Origin: Paenibacillus monticola
GTDB lineage: Bacteria > Bacillota > Bacilli > Paenibacillales > Paenibacillaceae
Length of the DNA stretch: 64,000 nucleotides
NCBI RefSeq assembly: GCF_009664975.1
Contig: NZ_WJXB01000001.1
Span: 434,001-498,000 of the forward strand
Reading direction: 5' to 3'
The notes under the pieces are model-generated. The model was given only the letters and a program-made list of their open reading frames with translations, searched no databases and had not been told where the DNA came from. A program made the position numbers and the translations under genes. Shown here piece after piece: positions 44,652 to 53,174 of the stretch. Positions within the stretch are counted from its first letter, which is position 1; every line of letters starts with the position of its first letter.

Positions 44652-45551
44652 ATGGAGTTACATGTAAAGAGAGATCATTCGTCAGGTGAAGAAAAATATC
44701 CGAACCGGGCTCGCATGCTCATTTCCTGTCCCGACGGCCCAGGGATCGTGGCGGCTGTATCACACTTTCTGTACCAGCACGGCGCTAATATTGTTCAATC
44801 AGATCAATATACGATGGACCCGGATGGCGGCATGTTCTTTATGCGAGTGGAATTTGATCTGCCTAAACTGGACGAGCGTCTGGAAGAGGTGCGATCCATA
44901 TTCGGCGGAGTGGCGGAGCGCTTCAAGATGAGTTGGCAAATCTTCAATGTGAGTCAGAAGAAGAGGCTGGCGATCTTCGTCTCCAAAGAAGATCACTGTC
45001 TCGTCGAGCTGCTCTGGCAGTGGCAAGCTGGCGATCTGGATGCCGAAATTGCGCTCGTGGTAAGCAATCACGTGGATATGAAGGCTTATGTCGAATCCTT
45101 CGGCATTCCTTTTCATCATATCCCGGTTAGTGCCACTACTAAGGATGAAGCCGAGAAACGTCAGTTGGAGGTTATCAGAGACGATATCGATGTCATTATT
45201 CTGGCTCGCTATATGCAGATTATTTCTCCATCGTTCATTGAACATTACCGGCACCGGATCATCAATATTCATCATTCCTTCTTGCCTGCCTTTGTGGGCG
45301 GTAAGCCGTATGCCCAAGCTTATCAGCGTGGAGTGAAGATTATCGGTGCGACAGCTCACTATGTGACTGAAGAGCTTGACGGGGGTCCCATTATCGAGCA
45401 AGACGTGCAACGAGTGAGTCACAGCGATGATGTAACCGAACTGAAGCGTATCGGGCGAACCATTGAGCGGGTTGTTCTGGCCCGTGCTGTCAAATGGCAT
45501 ATTGAAGACCGCATTTTGGTTCATCATAACAAGACAGTAGTTTTTAATTAA
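44652..45551 (+). CDS. purU: Formyltetrahydrofolate deformylase PurU
   Basis: 299 residues. An N-terminal ACT domain (MLISCPDGPGIVAAVSHFLY) precedes a formyltransferase-type hydrolase domain with the catalytic Asn, His and Asp in INIHHSFLPAF and HYVTEELDGGPIIEQD. It releases formate from 10-formyl-THF, balancing one-carbon pools, and is normally controlled by glycine and methionine through the ACT domain. Complete. Confidence 0.95.
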   Translation: MELHVKRDHSSGEEKYPNRARMLISCPDGPGIVAAVSHFLYQHGANIVQSDQYTMDPDGGMFFMRVEFDLPKLDERLEEVRSIFGGVAERFKMSWQIFNVSQKKRLAIFVSKEDHCLVELLWQWQAGDLDAEIALVVSNHVDMKAYVESFGIPFHHIPVSATTKDEAEKRQLEVIRDDIDVIILARYMQIISPSFIEHYRHRIINIHHSFLPAFVGGKPYAQAYQRGVKIIGATAHYVTEELDGGPIIEQDVQRVSHSDDVTELKRIGRTIERVVLARAVKWHIEDRILVHHNKTVVFN

Positions 45552-45787
45552 ATCTATAATTTCCAGTGGAAGACAATGTGGATTAGCGGCTTGTTTTTCA
45601 CTGGAATCCTTCTATAGTTGGAATGCCAATCCCACAGCAAATCATCCTCAGCATGTGACCTCAAACGGATAATCTATTACTCTTCATAACCCCTCAGGTA
45701 AAAAAGCATTTTACCAGCATTTTGGATACTTAGGCCAAAGTGCATTTTGTCATGTGCAAAAAACGTATTTTGAAGGAGGCAGAGGGT

Positions 45788-46483
45788 TTGTCTGTACTAT
45801 TAAAACGCAATTACTTGTTCGCAGCACTTATCTTAATTACCGGATTCGGCGGGCTTCTGGGCTATGACCTTTATTTCAAACCTTATGTGTTATCTCAAAC
45901 TGTGGTCAAGATCAAGGTAGCGGACGGTCAGTTCTTACCCAAGAACTATGAGCTGAAGCCCGGTGATCTGTATCTGGATTCTGTCCAGACCAAGGACATC
46001 CCTTCGGGAGTCATCACGGAGATCCAGCAGGTAGAGCATAAGATTACGAACGTTAATCTGACCGACGGCAGTATTTTGACAGCCTCATTAGTGGATATCA
46101 GTAATCTGGAGCCGCTGCAGGATGAAGGGATATTTCCGATTCCGAAGGAAGCTATTTATGCCATAAACGGTTCGCTGCGCAGCCGGGATAAGGTGGATAT
46201 TTATCTGGTGGAGGGTGAGCGCCCAAGCTCAACTGTGAAAGATCAAGCGAATCTGCCCAGTGCGCCCTCTCAGCAAGTGTTTTTGACCGGTGTAACCGTT
46301 AATTATGTGCGCACGGAAGATAATAATGATGTGCTCGATTCGGAGCAGGGGAATGATAACAATCGCTTTACTTCCACCGGAAAGGTGGCTTCACCCGAAT
46401 TGAAGCTCAAGAAAAGTGACGGCCAGCTGTTAGGGCAATATTTGGAGCAGGGCAAGAAGCTGTGGATCGTAAGGGTCGAGTAG
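45788..46483 (+). CDS. SAF/CpaB-like protein, first gene of the divergent Tad-like locus
   Basis: About 231 residues. N-terminal membrane anchor (LLKRNYLFAALILITGFGGL) followed by a region that alternates like CpaB/RcpC SAF domains (VADGQFLPKNYELKPGDLYL, VNLTDGSILTASLVDISNLE, FPIPKEAIYAINGSLRSRDK, VDIYLVEGE). TTG at 45788 is preferred: AAGGAGGC lies about eight bases before it, while an ATG 48 bases upstream has none. Homology to CpaB is inferred from layout; identity must be low. Confidence 0.65.
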   Translation: MSVLLKRNYLFAALILITGFGGLLGYDLYFKPYVLSQTVVKIKVADGQFLPKNYELKPGDLYLDSVQTKDIPSGVITEIQQVEHKITNVNLTDGSILTASLVDISNLEPLQDEGIFPIPKEAIYAINGSLRSRDKVDIYLVEGERPSSTVKDQANLPSAPSQQVFLTGVTVNYVRTEDNNDVLDSEQGNDNNRFTSTGKVASPELKLKKSDGQLLGQYLEQGKKLWIVRVE

Positions 46484-46496
46484 GAGGGAGAAAGAC

Positions 46497-47561
46497 TTGA
46501 AAATATTCAGTCTGGGTATGGAACAATTGACGGTTAATGATCTCAAAAGTGCCGGTTTTACTGTAATTACGCAAAATGTTCTGCCTGAGCCGCCCCATAT
46601 GGACGGTCAAATGTTGATGGTCACCAGTGACCACGTGTCAATTCCAGAATTAAGCGAGCTACAACGCAAATATACGAATACAACTATCCTCTATATTTAT
46701 CTACAAAAGGGAGTGCGCGGCTATCACGCCGTACATATGCTTTGTGAAAGTTTGGGGATGTATTTCATACCTCCGCGCTGCACATCGTCAGCGATAGTGG
46801 AGAAAATCCGCTTTATTCTGGAGGAGGATTCAGACGAGCGCTGTAATCTGGTCGGTTTTTTTGGCTCTGGTCCCGGCATTGGCTGTACGAGTGTGGCTAA
46901 GCTGTTTGCACGGCGGATTGCCGCAGCAGGCCAACGAGTGATTTTACTAGGAATGGACTTATATGATCCCGGCTATGATCGCAAAGCAGCAATAAGCCTA
47001 GATAGGTTGCGGCCTAAGATCACAGGCAAGCTGATTCATGCTGAGGACTTCGAACAATTCATCAAACAAGAAGGTTATCTGTATCTCCCTGGTAATTATG
47101 ACTATCTAAGTGCTCAGGATTATCAAGAGGAAGAGATTGAATATTTTCTGAGTACAGCCGGAGAGAACGCTGATGTGGTTATTGCCGACTTCGGGTCTAT
47201 CCCGGAGAGTGCTGCCTGGTACGTAGGAATGCAAAAATCTGCGCTGCGCATGCTCGTCACTCATCCGAAGCACGAGTACAGATTGGAGCCGCTGCTGGAG
47301 CTGGCTGGACATATGGATCTGCATCCACAGGATTTCCAGTTCATCATTAATCGCAGCAATGTGGAAGAAGTGACTTCATCCAAGAATCTGGCGCACCGCT
47401 TTGGCAGTGAAATTGCTTTGGAACTTCCGTATTACCAACCCTTTCAGGAGAGTCTGCCCCTGGGCAAAAAGGAGCTTCAGCACGTAGATGATAAGGTGAA
47501 CGCCCTATTGGTGTCACTTGGTTTGGCAACTGAAGTCCGTAAGAAGGGGATATTTTTATGA
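46497..47561 (+). CDS. CpaE/TadZ-like ATPase of the divergent Tad-like locus
   Basis: 354 residues. A receiver-like N-terminal half is followed by a MinD/ParA-type domain (LVGFFGSGPGIGCTSVAKLF, ADVVIADFGSIPES). The P-loop reads SGPGIGCTS, so the usual Lys of Walker A is replaced by Cys and nucleotide hydrolysis may be impaired. TTG start with GGAGGGAG upstream. Overlaps the next gene by four bases. Confidence 0.7.
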   Translation: MKIFSLGMEQLTVNDLKSAGFTVITQNVLPEPPHMDGQMLMVTSDHVSIPELSELQRKYTNTTILYIYLQKGVRGYHAVHMLCESLGMYFIPPRCTSSAIVEKIRFILEEDSDERCNLVGFFGSGPGIGCTSVAKLFARRIAAAGQRVILLGMDLYDPGYDRKAAISLDRLRPKITGKLIHAEDFEQFIKQEGYLYLPGNYDYLSAQDYQEEEIEYFLSTAGENADVVIADFGSIPESAAWYVGMQKSALRMLVTHPKHEYRLEPLLELAGHMDLHPQDFQFIINRSNVEEVTSSKNLAHRFGSEIALELPYYQPFQESLPLGKKELQHVDDKVNALLVSLGLATEVRKKGIFL

Positions 47562-49045
47562 TCGAGTACCAAGAACTGGAACAGCAAGATGAACCGTGGA
47601 TGCCCCAATTGCCAACGGTTCAGCAGCCCTTCTCCCTCAAACAAAGCGTGCTCCGTACCAGCAAGCCAGGGAAAGAAGATTTTTACGCATTCCTGCAAAA
47701 AATGAAAAGCGAGATGAACGTGGGTTTGGAACGGGAAGACGATTCTTATTTCGAGCTGAATGCCAAGGCGTTGATTGGCGATCCGCAGGCGGTCAGCTTT
47801 TTCATGAATGAGATTGAAAAATACTTGCGGAGAACGCCGTTTACAGGAAGGGTTCCGGAAGCCTACCGCACGGCAGCAGAAGCTCTCTTTCATGAGTGGA
47901 AGGGCTTCGGACCTGCCTACCGCTGGTTCACCGACCGGGCATACAGCGAGTCAACCGGCCTACAGATGATCGGGCGGCAAATCTTTTATAACCATAGAGG
48001 TAAATTTGTCGCTTATCCGTACGACATGCCTTCACTAGACCGGGTCGAGCAACTGAAGCGCTCTTTGCTGAAGAGTGATCCTAACAAAAAGCTGAATAAG
48101 GACAACCCTTCGGTAGAGTTCAAAATGGATGATCCCCTCTGGCCCGGCCGCTTTATTCGACTGGCGATCTGGGTATCGCCCCGGGTGTGGGAGGGATTCA
48201 CTACAATTTCATTGCGACGTCAGGTGGTTGAATTTCTCGATTTGGAGGATCAAGCCGGCACCGAATGTATTCCCTCGGAAGCGATCGAGTTGATCCGGAC
48301 CCTGTCAGCCACGTTCCGCAATACGATTATCGCGGGCGCAGTGGGTTCGGGGAAAACGACGTTTGCCAATACTATTGTTGGTGAACAGCTACTTGGCTCT
48401 ACATCCTGCATGGGTGTAGTCATGATTGAGAAGCATCCCGAATCCATTCTGCCGTACCAAATTAAAGGGCATCGGATTATTCCCATCCAGGCCACAAACG
48501 AAGAGCTGATGGAGGTCGGCGTAGAGTCGCTGCGGCATGATCCGAATATTTTGTATATGACCGAAATGCGCTATAACGAATGGGAATTTTATCTGTGGAG
48601 CGGCGAAAAAGGTTATGACGGCATAACCGGAACTTTCCATACCGTGGATTCGGAGGACATTCCGTATCAGGGTGCTTTTGCCGTATCTACAAGGGTTGGG
48701 GGAAGTCTGAAGGGACACTTGATCTCAGCGCTGAAATCCTGCGAGCTGGTCTTTATTCTGGAAAGTGTTCCGAACGGGAAAAAGCGGCTGACGCGAATAT
48801 CGGAGGTTTTTTATGAAGAAAGCAAAAATTCGGTGTTCGCGAACGATCTCATGCGCTGGGAGCCAGAGCAGGCGGGATGGACCTATAATGACAAACTGAC
48901 CGCTGGTTTAGTTCGGAAAATGAAGAAGAAAGATTCGGCGGCTGCGCAGAAGCTGTTGAAGGAGCTTGAGCGACTGGCGACCGCCAAACCCATGGCTGAA
49001 CCCTTGAAGGAAAGCCTGAAGTCAAAGATCGTGCTGAACGAGTGA
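47558..49045 (+). CDS. CpaF-like secretion ATPase, divergent
   Basis: 495 residues. A long N-terminal domain is followed by Walker A in IIAGAVGSGKTTFANTI (about residue 260), a Walker B-type strand NILYMTEMRYNEWEFYLWSG instead of the usual VVGEVRGGE, and GYDGITGTFHTVDSED, where the canonical GHDGSLSTxHAN has become GYDGITGTFHT. The C-terminal tail is charged and helical. Only distantly like the TadA protein of the first locus, but the order of genes after it is the same. Confidence 0.8.
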   Translation: MIEYQELEQQDEPWMPQLPTVQQPFSLKQSVLRTSKPGKEDFYAFLQKMKSEMNVGLEREDDSYFELNAKALIGDPQAVSFFMNEIEKYLRRTPFTGRVPEAYRTAAEALFHEWKGFGPAYRWFTDRAYSESTGLQMIGRQIFYNHRGKFVAYPYDMPSLDRVEQLKRSLLKSDPNKKLNKDNPSVEFKMDDPLWPGRFIRLAIWVSPRVWEGFTTISLRRQVVEFLDLEDQAGTECIPSEAIELIRTLSATFRNTIIAGAVGSGKTTFANTIVGEQLLGSTSCMGVVMIEKHPESILPYQIKGHRIIPIQATNEELMEVGVESLRHDPNILYMTEMRYNEWEFYLWSGEKGYDGITGTFHTVDSEDIPYQGAFAVSTRVGGSLKGHLISALKSCELVFILESVPNGKKRLTRISEVFYEESKNSVFANDLMRWEPEQAGWTYNDKLTAGLVRKMKKKDSAAAQKLLKELERLATAKPMAEPLKESLKSKIVLNE

Positions 49046-49058
49046 GGAGGTGAGAGGT

Positions 49059-50108
49059 TTGGTTCTGTTATTTTACATCTTGCGTTTTGTCTTTCATTTA
49101 CTGGTCGCGTGGGGATTATGGCTCATGGTTAAGCCGCTTGTCGAGCGGCATTTACGACAGTTAGGGCAGAAGATGGAACATCGGCTTCAACGTGGAAGGA
49201 GTATTTTTGGCAAAAAGGTTAACAAATTCAAGAGAAGGTTATGGATTTACCGTCACCTGGATAATCTGCTGTATTTCGTGCACCGGAAGTATGAGCCGGG
49301 AATCAGTGTCTTGCGGTTTGTGATGCGTATGGGATTTCTGTTCGTTGCGGTCTTCCTGTCAGGACTGCTGACTCTGAGTGAACTTCCTGGACATCTAAAC
49401 TTTAATAATCCCTTTATGGAGGGGATTTCCTTCGATAACAGTCGGCCGATGCAAGGCACCTGGCGTTTTCCACTTTTCGTAGCAGTGATCTCAGCGTCTA
49501 TCCCTTATTTTAAAATGAGATACACCTATGCCCAGAGAAAGGTACGGGGAAGTTATGATCTGCTCGATGTGGTCAAGATTTCCACCAAATTCACGCACTT
49601 ATCGGTAGATGCCGTTCTAAACAAAACAGCTGATTTTTTGACGGACGGTAATGTACTGAAGACTCCACTGAAACTTCTGGGAGCTGCCTTTGGCAATTAT
49701 TGTCATGAAAAAGAGCTGAATGAGGAGGCCGGGCGTTTCTCCAGAGCGATTGGAACCACCTTTGCCGTAGAGTTCGTCTCAGATCTGCTCTATGCCGAGA
49801 AGGAGGGAACCCGTTACCTAAAAAGCTCGCTGATGATGCTGAATCGCTCTATGGAGCAGCAAAGGGAGACCATTTTAACGGTAAAAGCCAATAGCAGAGA
49901 TGCGATTAGTCTGGGGCTGTACGGGAATCTTGTGGTGCTGTTCGCTTCGGTAGGCACTTTCATTTATATGCTAAAGCCGGATGTGTATATCCAACTGCAG
50001 TTTCAGACTTCTGTGGGGCTCATTTTTTTGATGATTATTATTACAGGCCTCTTTATATCTTTTGTCATCAGTACTATTCTCGCCAGGCCTAAACTGGACT
50101 ACCACTGA
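49059..50108 (+). CDS. TadB-like membrane platform protein, divergent
   Basis: About 349 residues. Hydrophobic segments lie at the N-terminus (VLLFYILRFVFHLLVAWGLW), the middle (GFLFVAVFLSGLLTL, FPLFVAVISASIPYF) and the C-terminus (LYGNLVVLFASVGTFIYML, VGLIFLMIIITGLFISFVIS). No clear GspF motif survives. TTG at 49059 is chosen because GAGGAGGTGA lies eight bases before it; GTG at 49050 overlaps that site. Position after a CpaF-like ATPase supports the assignment. Confidence 0.6.
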   Translation: MVLLFYILRFVFHLLVAWGLWLMVKPLVERHLRQLGQKMEHRLQRGRSIFGKKVNKFKRRLWIYRHLDNLLYFVHRKYEPGISVLRFVMRMGFLFVAVFLSGLLTLSELPGHLNFNNPFMEGISFDNSRPMQGTWRFPLFVAVISASIPYFKMRYTYAQRKVRGSYDLLDVVKISTKFTHLSVDAVLNKTADFLTDGNVLKTPLKLLGAAFGNYCHEKELNEEAGRFSRAIGTTFAVEFVSDLLYAEKEGTRYLKSSLMMLNRSMEQQRETILTVKANSRDAISLGLYGNLVVLFASVGTFIYMLKPDVYIQLQFQTSVGLIFLMIIITGLFISFVISTILARPKLDYH

Positions 50109-50120
50109 GGGTGATGAATT

Positions 50121-50990
50121 ATGGATAGATTATTATTATTGGTTGCCGTATTCGGCATTGTATATGTCGCCTTGCTTGTTTTTGTGAGCAGCAGTAGTAA
50201 ACAGGAACGGTATATTCTCCGGCTGGGGTTAAGCTGGAACGCACTGGGGGAGCGTGTACAGAACAGCAGGCTGCAGCAATTATTGAATAACAGCGGAATA
50301 TCCGTGAGTGCCCGCAAAATCACAATATTCCGCTATGCTGCGGCGCTAATCTATTTAACCCTGCAGGTTGTTGGAGACTTCATCCGTACTATTCCTTTCT
50401 CCATCTATGATCTGTTAATTGCGGTTTTGATCCTAGTGGTCACCAGTCCTTTGCGTTATCTTCCGCTGGGGTGGCTGCTGACCTGGTTGCATCAGAAGAC
50501 GATTATTCAAAAAGATGGCGAGCTGATCTCCTTCATCCGTCTCTATGAGAACAATCGGCTGCGTAAGCGCGGTTATGTGCAGTTTGGTGCTTTTTGCGCG
50601 AGCACGGCCGGACACTTTCAGTACATCCGTCAAGATTTGTACGAGCTATCGGAGCGGGCGGTTGATGATGGTGCCGAGCGGGCGATCGAATGGTTTTGCA
50701 GCAAATTTCCGGAGAACCATGGTTTTATTAACGATATTCGTTCCATATTGCTGGCTACGGAAAGTATGGATGATGACACAGAGGCCGCGAATTACTTACG
50801 GGAGCAGGGGAAGATTATCTCCAAAATATCCAGTGATCAGTATTTGAAAAAATGGTCTTTTATCGGGGATGTATCGACAATTATTAATGTTATCCCTTCA
50901 ATTGCTACCTTTCTGATGATTGTTTCGCTGGCAATGCAGTACATTATGCTCATCAAAGGCAATTTTAACGGAGTGGGCATGTTCCAGTGA
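50121..50990 (+). CDS. TadC-like membrane platform protein, divergent
   Basis: 289 residues with an N-terminal anchor (LLLLVAVFGIVYVALLVFVS), a hydrophobic pair near 75-120 (SIYDLLIAVLILVVTSPLRY), a soluble helical middle (DGELISFIRLYENNRLRKRG) and a C-terminal helix (IPSIATFLMIVSLAMQYIML). Layout resembles TadC but sequence motifs are weak. ATG with GAGGGTGATG upstream, 12 bases after the previous gene. Confidence 0.6.
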   Translation: MDRLLLLVAVFGIVYVALLVFVSSSSKQERYILRLGLSWNALGERVQNSRLQQLLNNSGISVSARKITIFRYAAALIYLTLQVVGDFIRTIPFSIYDLLIAVLILVVTSPLRYLPLGWLLTWLHQKTIIQKDGELISFIRLYENNRLRKRGYVQFGAFCASTAGHFQYIRQDLYELSERAVDDGAERAIEWFCSKFPENHGFINDIRSILLATESMDDDTEAANYLREQGKIISKISSDQYLKKWSFIGDVSTIINVIPSIATFLMIVSLAMQYIMLIKGNFNGVGMFQ

Positions 50991-51046
50991 AAAATTATAT
51001 ATTCAAGAATACTATAAAATTATAAAATTAAAGGGAGATATTAACA

Positions 51047-51256
51047 ATGAAAAAGGACGCTATTTCAACAGGCTTGTTTATCGCTATCGGATTTCTCTGT
51101 GTCGCTATCGTCATCGCTATTTTAATTCCAGTAGTTCGTGATGTGGTGAATGATGCGGATGACAACCGTCCGGATATACCCGGAGTAACTTTCGTCCAGC
51201 CGTTAGATTTCGGCCAAATTGCTGTAGTCCCTAATACCTCCAATGATGTGGCGTAA
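51047..51256 (+). CDS. Small single-helix pilin-like peptide 1
   Basis: 69 residues: MKKDAISTGLFIAIGFLCVA then a hydrophobic helix and a short Asp/Asn/Pro-rich exposed tail. Size and position match an Flp pilin, but no Gly/+5 Glu cleavage site is present. Ribosome site AAAGGGAG. Closely related to the peptide encoded directly after it, so the pair arose by duplication. It may be the building unit of the locus. Confidence 0.65.
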   Translation: MKKDAISTGLFIAIGFLCVAIVIAILIPVVRDVVNDADDNRPDIPGVTFVQPLDFGQIAVVPNTSNDVA

Positions 51257-51262
51257 CCAGCT

Positions 51263-51406
51263 ATGAAAAAGGACTCGATTTCCGTCGCTATGTTTCTGGC
51301 TATTGGCTTCGTCATCGCCGGGATTTTTATCTCAGCCGCAACAAATATCATCGGCAGCAGCCAGGACGATATCATCACCCATACCAAGCAAGTAGAGCAA
51401 TATTAG
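51263..51406 (+). CDS. Small single-helix pilin-like peptide 2
   Basis: 47 residues: MKKDSISVAMFLAIGFVIAG, remaining hydrophobic residues, then a polar tail ending KQVEQY. It shares MKKDxIS and FxAIGF with the peptide encoded seven bases upstream, showing tandem duplication. No separate strong ribosome site precedes it, so translational coupling is likely. No prepilin cleavage motif. Too short for common gene-length cut-offs, so easily overlooked. Confidence 0.6.
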   Translation: MKKDSISVAMFLAIGFVIAGIFISAATNIIGSSQDDIITHTKQVEQY

Positions 51407-51421
51407 AAGGAGGCGTTACCC

Positions 51422-51802
51422 TTGAAAGCGACCGTCCTCCGGGCATTGTTCATGTGGCTTGTCCTGTTTATTATCCTGCAGCCTATCTTCACTTATATTG
51501 ATTATTTGCTAGATTTGCAGGTGAAGGCCAACACGTCCTACATCACGCAAAAAGCAGCAACGGAGGGGATGGTAACGGCTTCGATGCGAAGTGAGGTAGT
51601 CTCTAACCTGAAGGCTATCGGGTTCCCCGAGGCTTCCATTGAAATCACAAGCAGCACTGAAACAGTGCAAGAGCGCAAGCAGCGAATTGACGTCTATATA
51701 ACAGCGCCACGGGTTAACATGTTTCCCTACAATTTCTCCGCCGTGACTCAACCGACACATTATTATGGACACGGGTCAATTATGAGCGAATATCTTGACT
51801 GA
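51422..51802 (+). CDS. Single-TM minor component of the divergent Tad-like locus
   Basis: 126 residues. The membrane helix lies in LRALFMWLVLFIILQPIFTY, followed by an extracytoplasmic part (KAIGFPEASIEITSSTETVQ). The topology is that of TadE/TadF minor pilins but no Gly/+5 Glu site is visible. TTG start with AAGGAGGCG ahead. Function inferred from position only. Confidence 0.55.
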   Translation: MKATVLRALFMWLVLFIILQPIFTYIDYLLDLQVKANTSYITQKAATEGMVTASMRSEVVSNLKAIGFPEASIEITSSTETVQERKQRIDVYITAPRVNMFPYNFSAVTQPTHYYGHGSIMSEYLD

Positions 51803-51809
51803 TTGAGAG

Positions 51810-52319
51810 ATGAATCTATCTATGGATTACATTATTAAACTGGCTTTTGTGCTGTTGATCTTTGTCTACTCCTGGTTCTTTCAGATCCAGAATCAGGAGT
51901 GGGACACGCTGCGCAGCATGCTTAAAGATGCGAATAATATCGCCGTCCATGACGCCGCACAGGAATTAAATGAAGTCGCACGGGCGCAGGGTCGACTAAT
52001 TATTGATCCTGAATTAGCTTATGCTACCTTCCAGCGCTCATTGCAGAACAATCTAGGACTGGATGATAACCTATCCCCCAAAGCGGGTAGCCGCTTTCGG
52101 ACTCAACTAAAGATCATTAAGTTTGCTATTGTCGATGAATCGTCCGGCGTTACCTTTCCACTTCTCTATGAGGATAGTAATTATGGCATCACCAAATACA
52201 TACAAGGCCCTTCGGTTATTGCCGTCATCCAGACGGAACATCCGGTGCTGATATCCAGAGCTAAGACACAGGAGGCAATTATGGTACCGGCCATTCAGGA
52301 GTATAGGTTTAATGAGTAG
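51810..52319 (+). CDS. Second single-TM minor component of the divergent Tad-like locus
   Basis: 169 residues. N-terminal helix YIIKLAFVLLIFVYSWFF, then a soluble outer domain (SMLKDANNIAVHDAAQELNE, LAYATFQRSLQNNLG). The heptad-like stretch after the helix and the small size recall TadE/F-type pseudopilins. ATG at 51810 follows TTGAGAG; eight bases after the preceding gene. Last gene of the membrane part of the locus. Confidence 0.55.
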   Translation: MNLSMDYIIKLAFVLLIFVYSWFFQIQNQEWDTLRSMLKDANNIAVHDAAQELNEVARAQGRLIIDPELAYATFQRSLQNNLGLDDNLSPKAGSRFRTQLKIIKFAIVDESSGVTFPLLYEDSNYGITKYIQGPSVIAVIQTEHPVLISRAKTQEAIMVPAIQEYRFNE

Positions 52320-52571
52320 ACACGAAGTAGGTGCAGTCTTTATGGTACTGATAGCATTTAATTACGCTGCGGCATACCCTTCCGACTGCGTCAATCGCCA
52401 CTGCATTGCCATTCATGTTTTGCGCCCTTTTCCAAGCTGCACTCGGGCGTGATCCCTACCGCTGAACTACCTGGTGCAGATATAAATCGATGAGGTTTAT
52501 TCGGCACTGGTCTCTAACAAAACTTAGCAGGCTGCATTTCAATTCAATAGAAATAAGGGAGAGATTAGAAG

Positions 52572-53174
52572 ATGAAAAAGAGAATGATGAAATCTTTTTT
52601 AGCAACTGCACTATTAGCTGGATCAATTTTAGGTCAAGTGGGATTTGCCAATGCAGCAACCGCAAAGCCAACGGTAGCTCCTGTCATGACGGATAATTTG
52701 GCTAAATATGGTCTCAAAAAGGCTATGAATCTGCCCGTGACGCTTACTTCGGAGGGTTTAAGCTATACACTGCATAAGATCATGATTTATGATTTTCAAT
52801 CGGCCGAGGTCAAAAATTTGCAAAAATTGTATGGTTTTCAAAGTGCAACAGGTAGTATTGGTCGTCCGAAATATTTAATATGGACAAAATTCACACTTCA
52901 GAATAATACAAAGAAAATAATGACAGGTGGAGGAAATGACATTAAAAGATTGATGCCATTTACTTTTCAAACTGGTAAAATAACTGACCCGATATGGCCG
53001 AGAAAACTCGCCTCTAAAACAAATAGTACAGAAGCATTATGGACTTTCACACTAAAACCGGGTGAGAAAATCACATCCTATCTTGCCTATGCTTATGCAG
53101 ATGATTTTGATTATTTTGTAATGCGTTTGTACTATGGAAAGAATTTTGTTGAAAAGTATGTGGTTCCCGAATGA
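52572..53174 (+). CDS. Secreted protein of unknown function
   Basis: 200 residues with a Sec signal peptide (KKRMMKSFLATALLAGSILG, cut near FANA-AT). The mature part is beta-rich with YLIWTKFTLQNNTKKIM and LKPGEKITSYLAYAYADDF, resembling a DUF4352-like or Ig-like fold, but I cannot name a family. ATG follows AAGGGAGAG. Its last codons overlap the next gene by four bases, so it belongs to the exoprotein operon. Confidence 0.65.
   Translation: MKKRMMKSFLATALLAGSILGQVGFANAATAKPTVAPVMTDNLAKYGLKKAMNLPVTLTSEGLSYTLHKIMIYDFQSAEVKNLQKLYGFQSATGSIGRPKYLIWTKFTLQNNTKKIMTGGGNDIKRLMPFTFQTGKITDPIWPRKLASKTNSTEALWTFTLKPGEKITSYLAYAYADDFDYFVMRLYYGKNFVEKYVVPE

Noticed and set aside
44799..45527. 242-codon minus-strand frame opposite purU
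   Set aside because: Antisense shadow of a clear PurU gene; its codon pattern mirrors the coding strand.
45561..45606. Inverted repeat TTCCAGTG/CACTGGAA after purU
   Set aside because: Only eight paired bases with a 30-base loop and no T-run after it; too weak to call a terminator. A small GGTAAAA/TTTTACC hairpin at 45697-45715 is likewise uncertain.
52454..52477. Minus-strand sequence resembling the 5' part of a tRNA (acceptor GCACCAG then GTAGTTCAGCGGTAGG)
   Set aside because: Only the acceptor and D-arm resemble a tRNA; no anticodon arm, T arm or 3' acceptor strand follows. Possibly a tRNA fragment, but not a gene.
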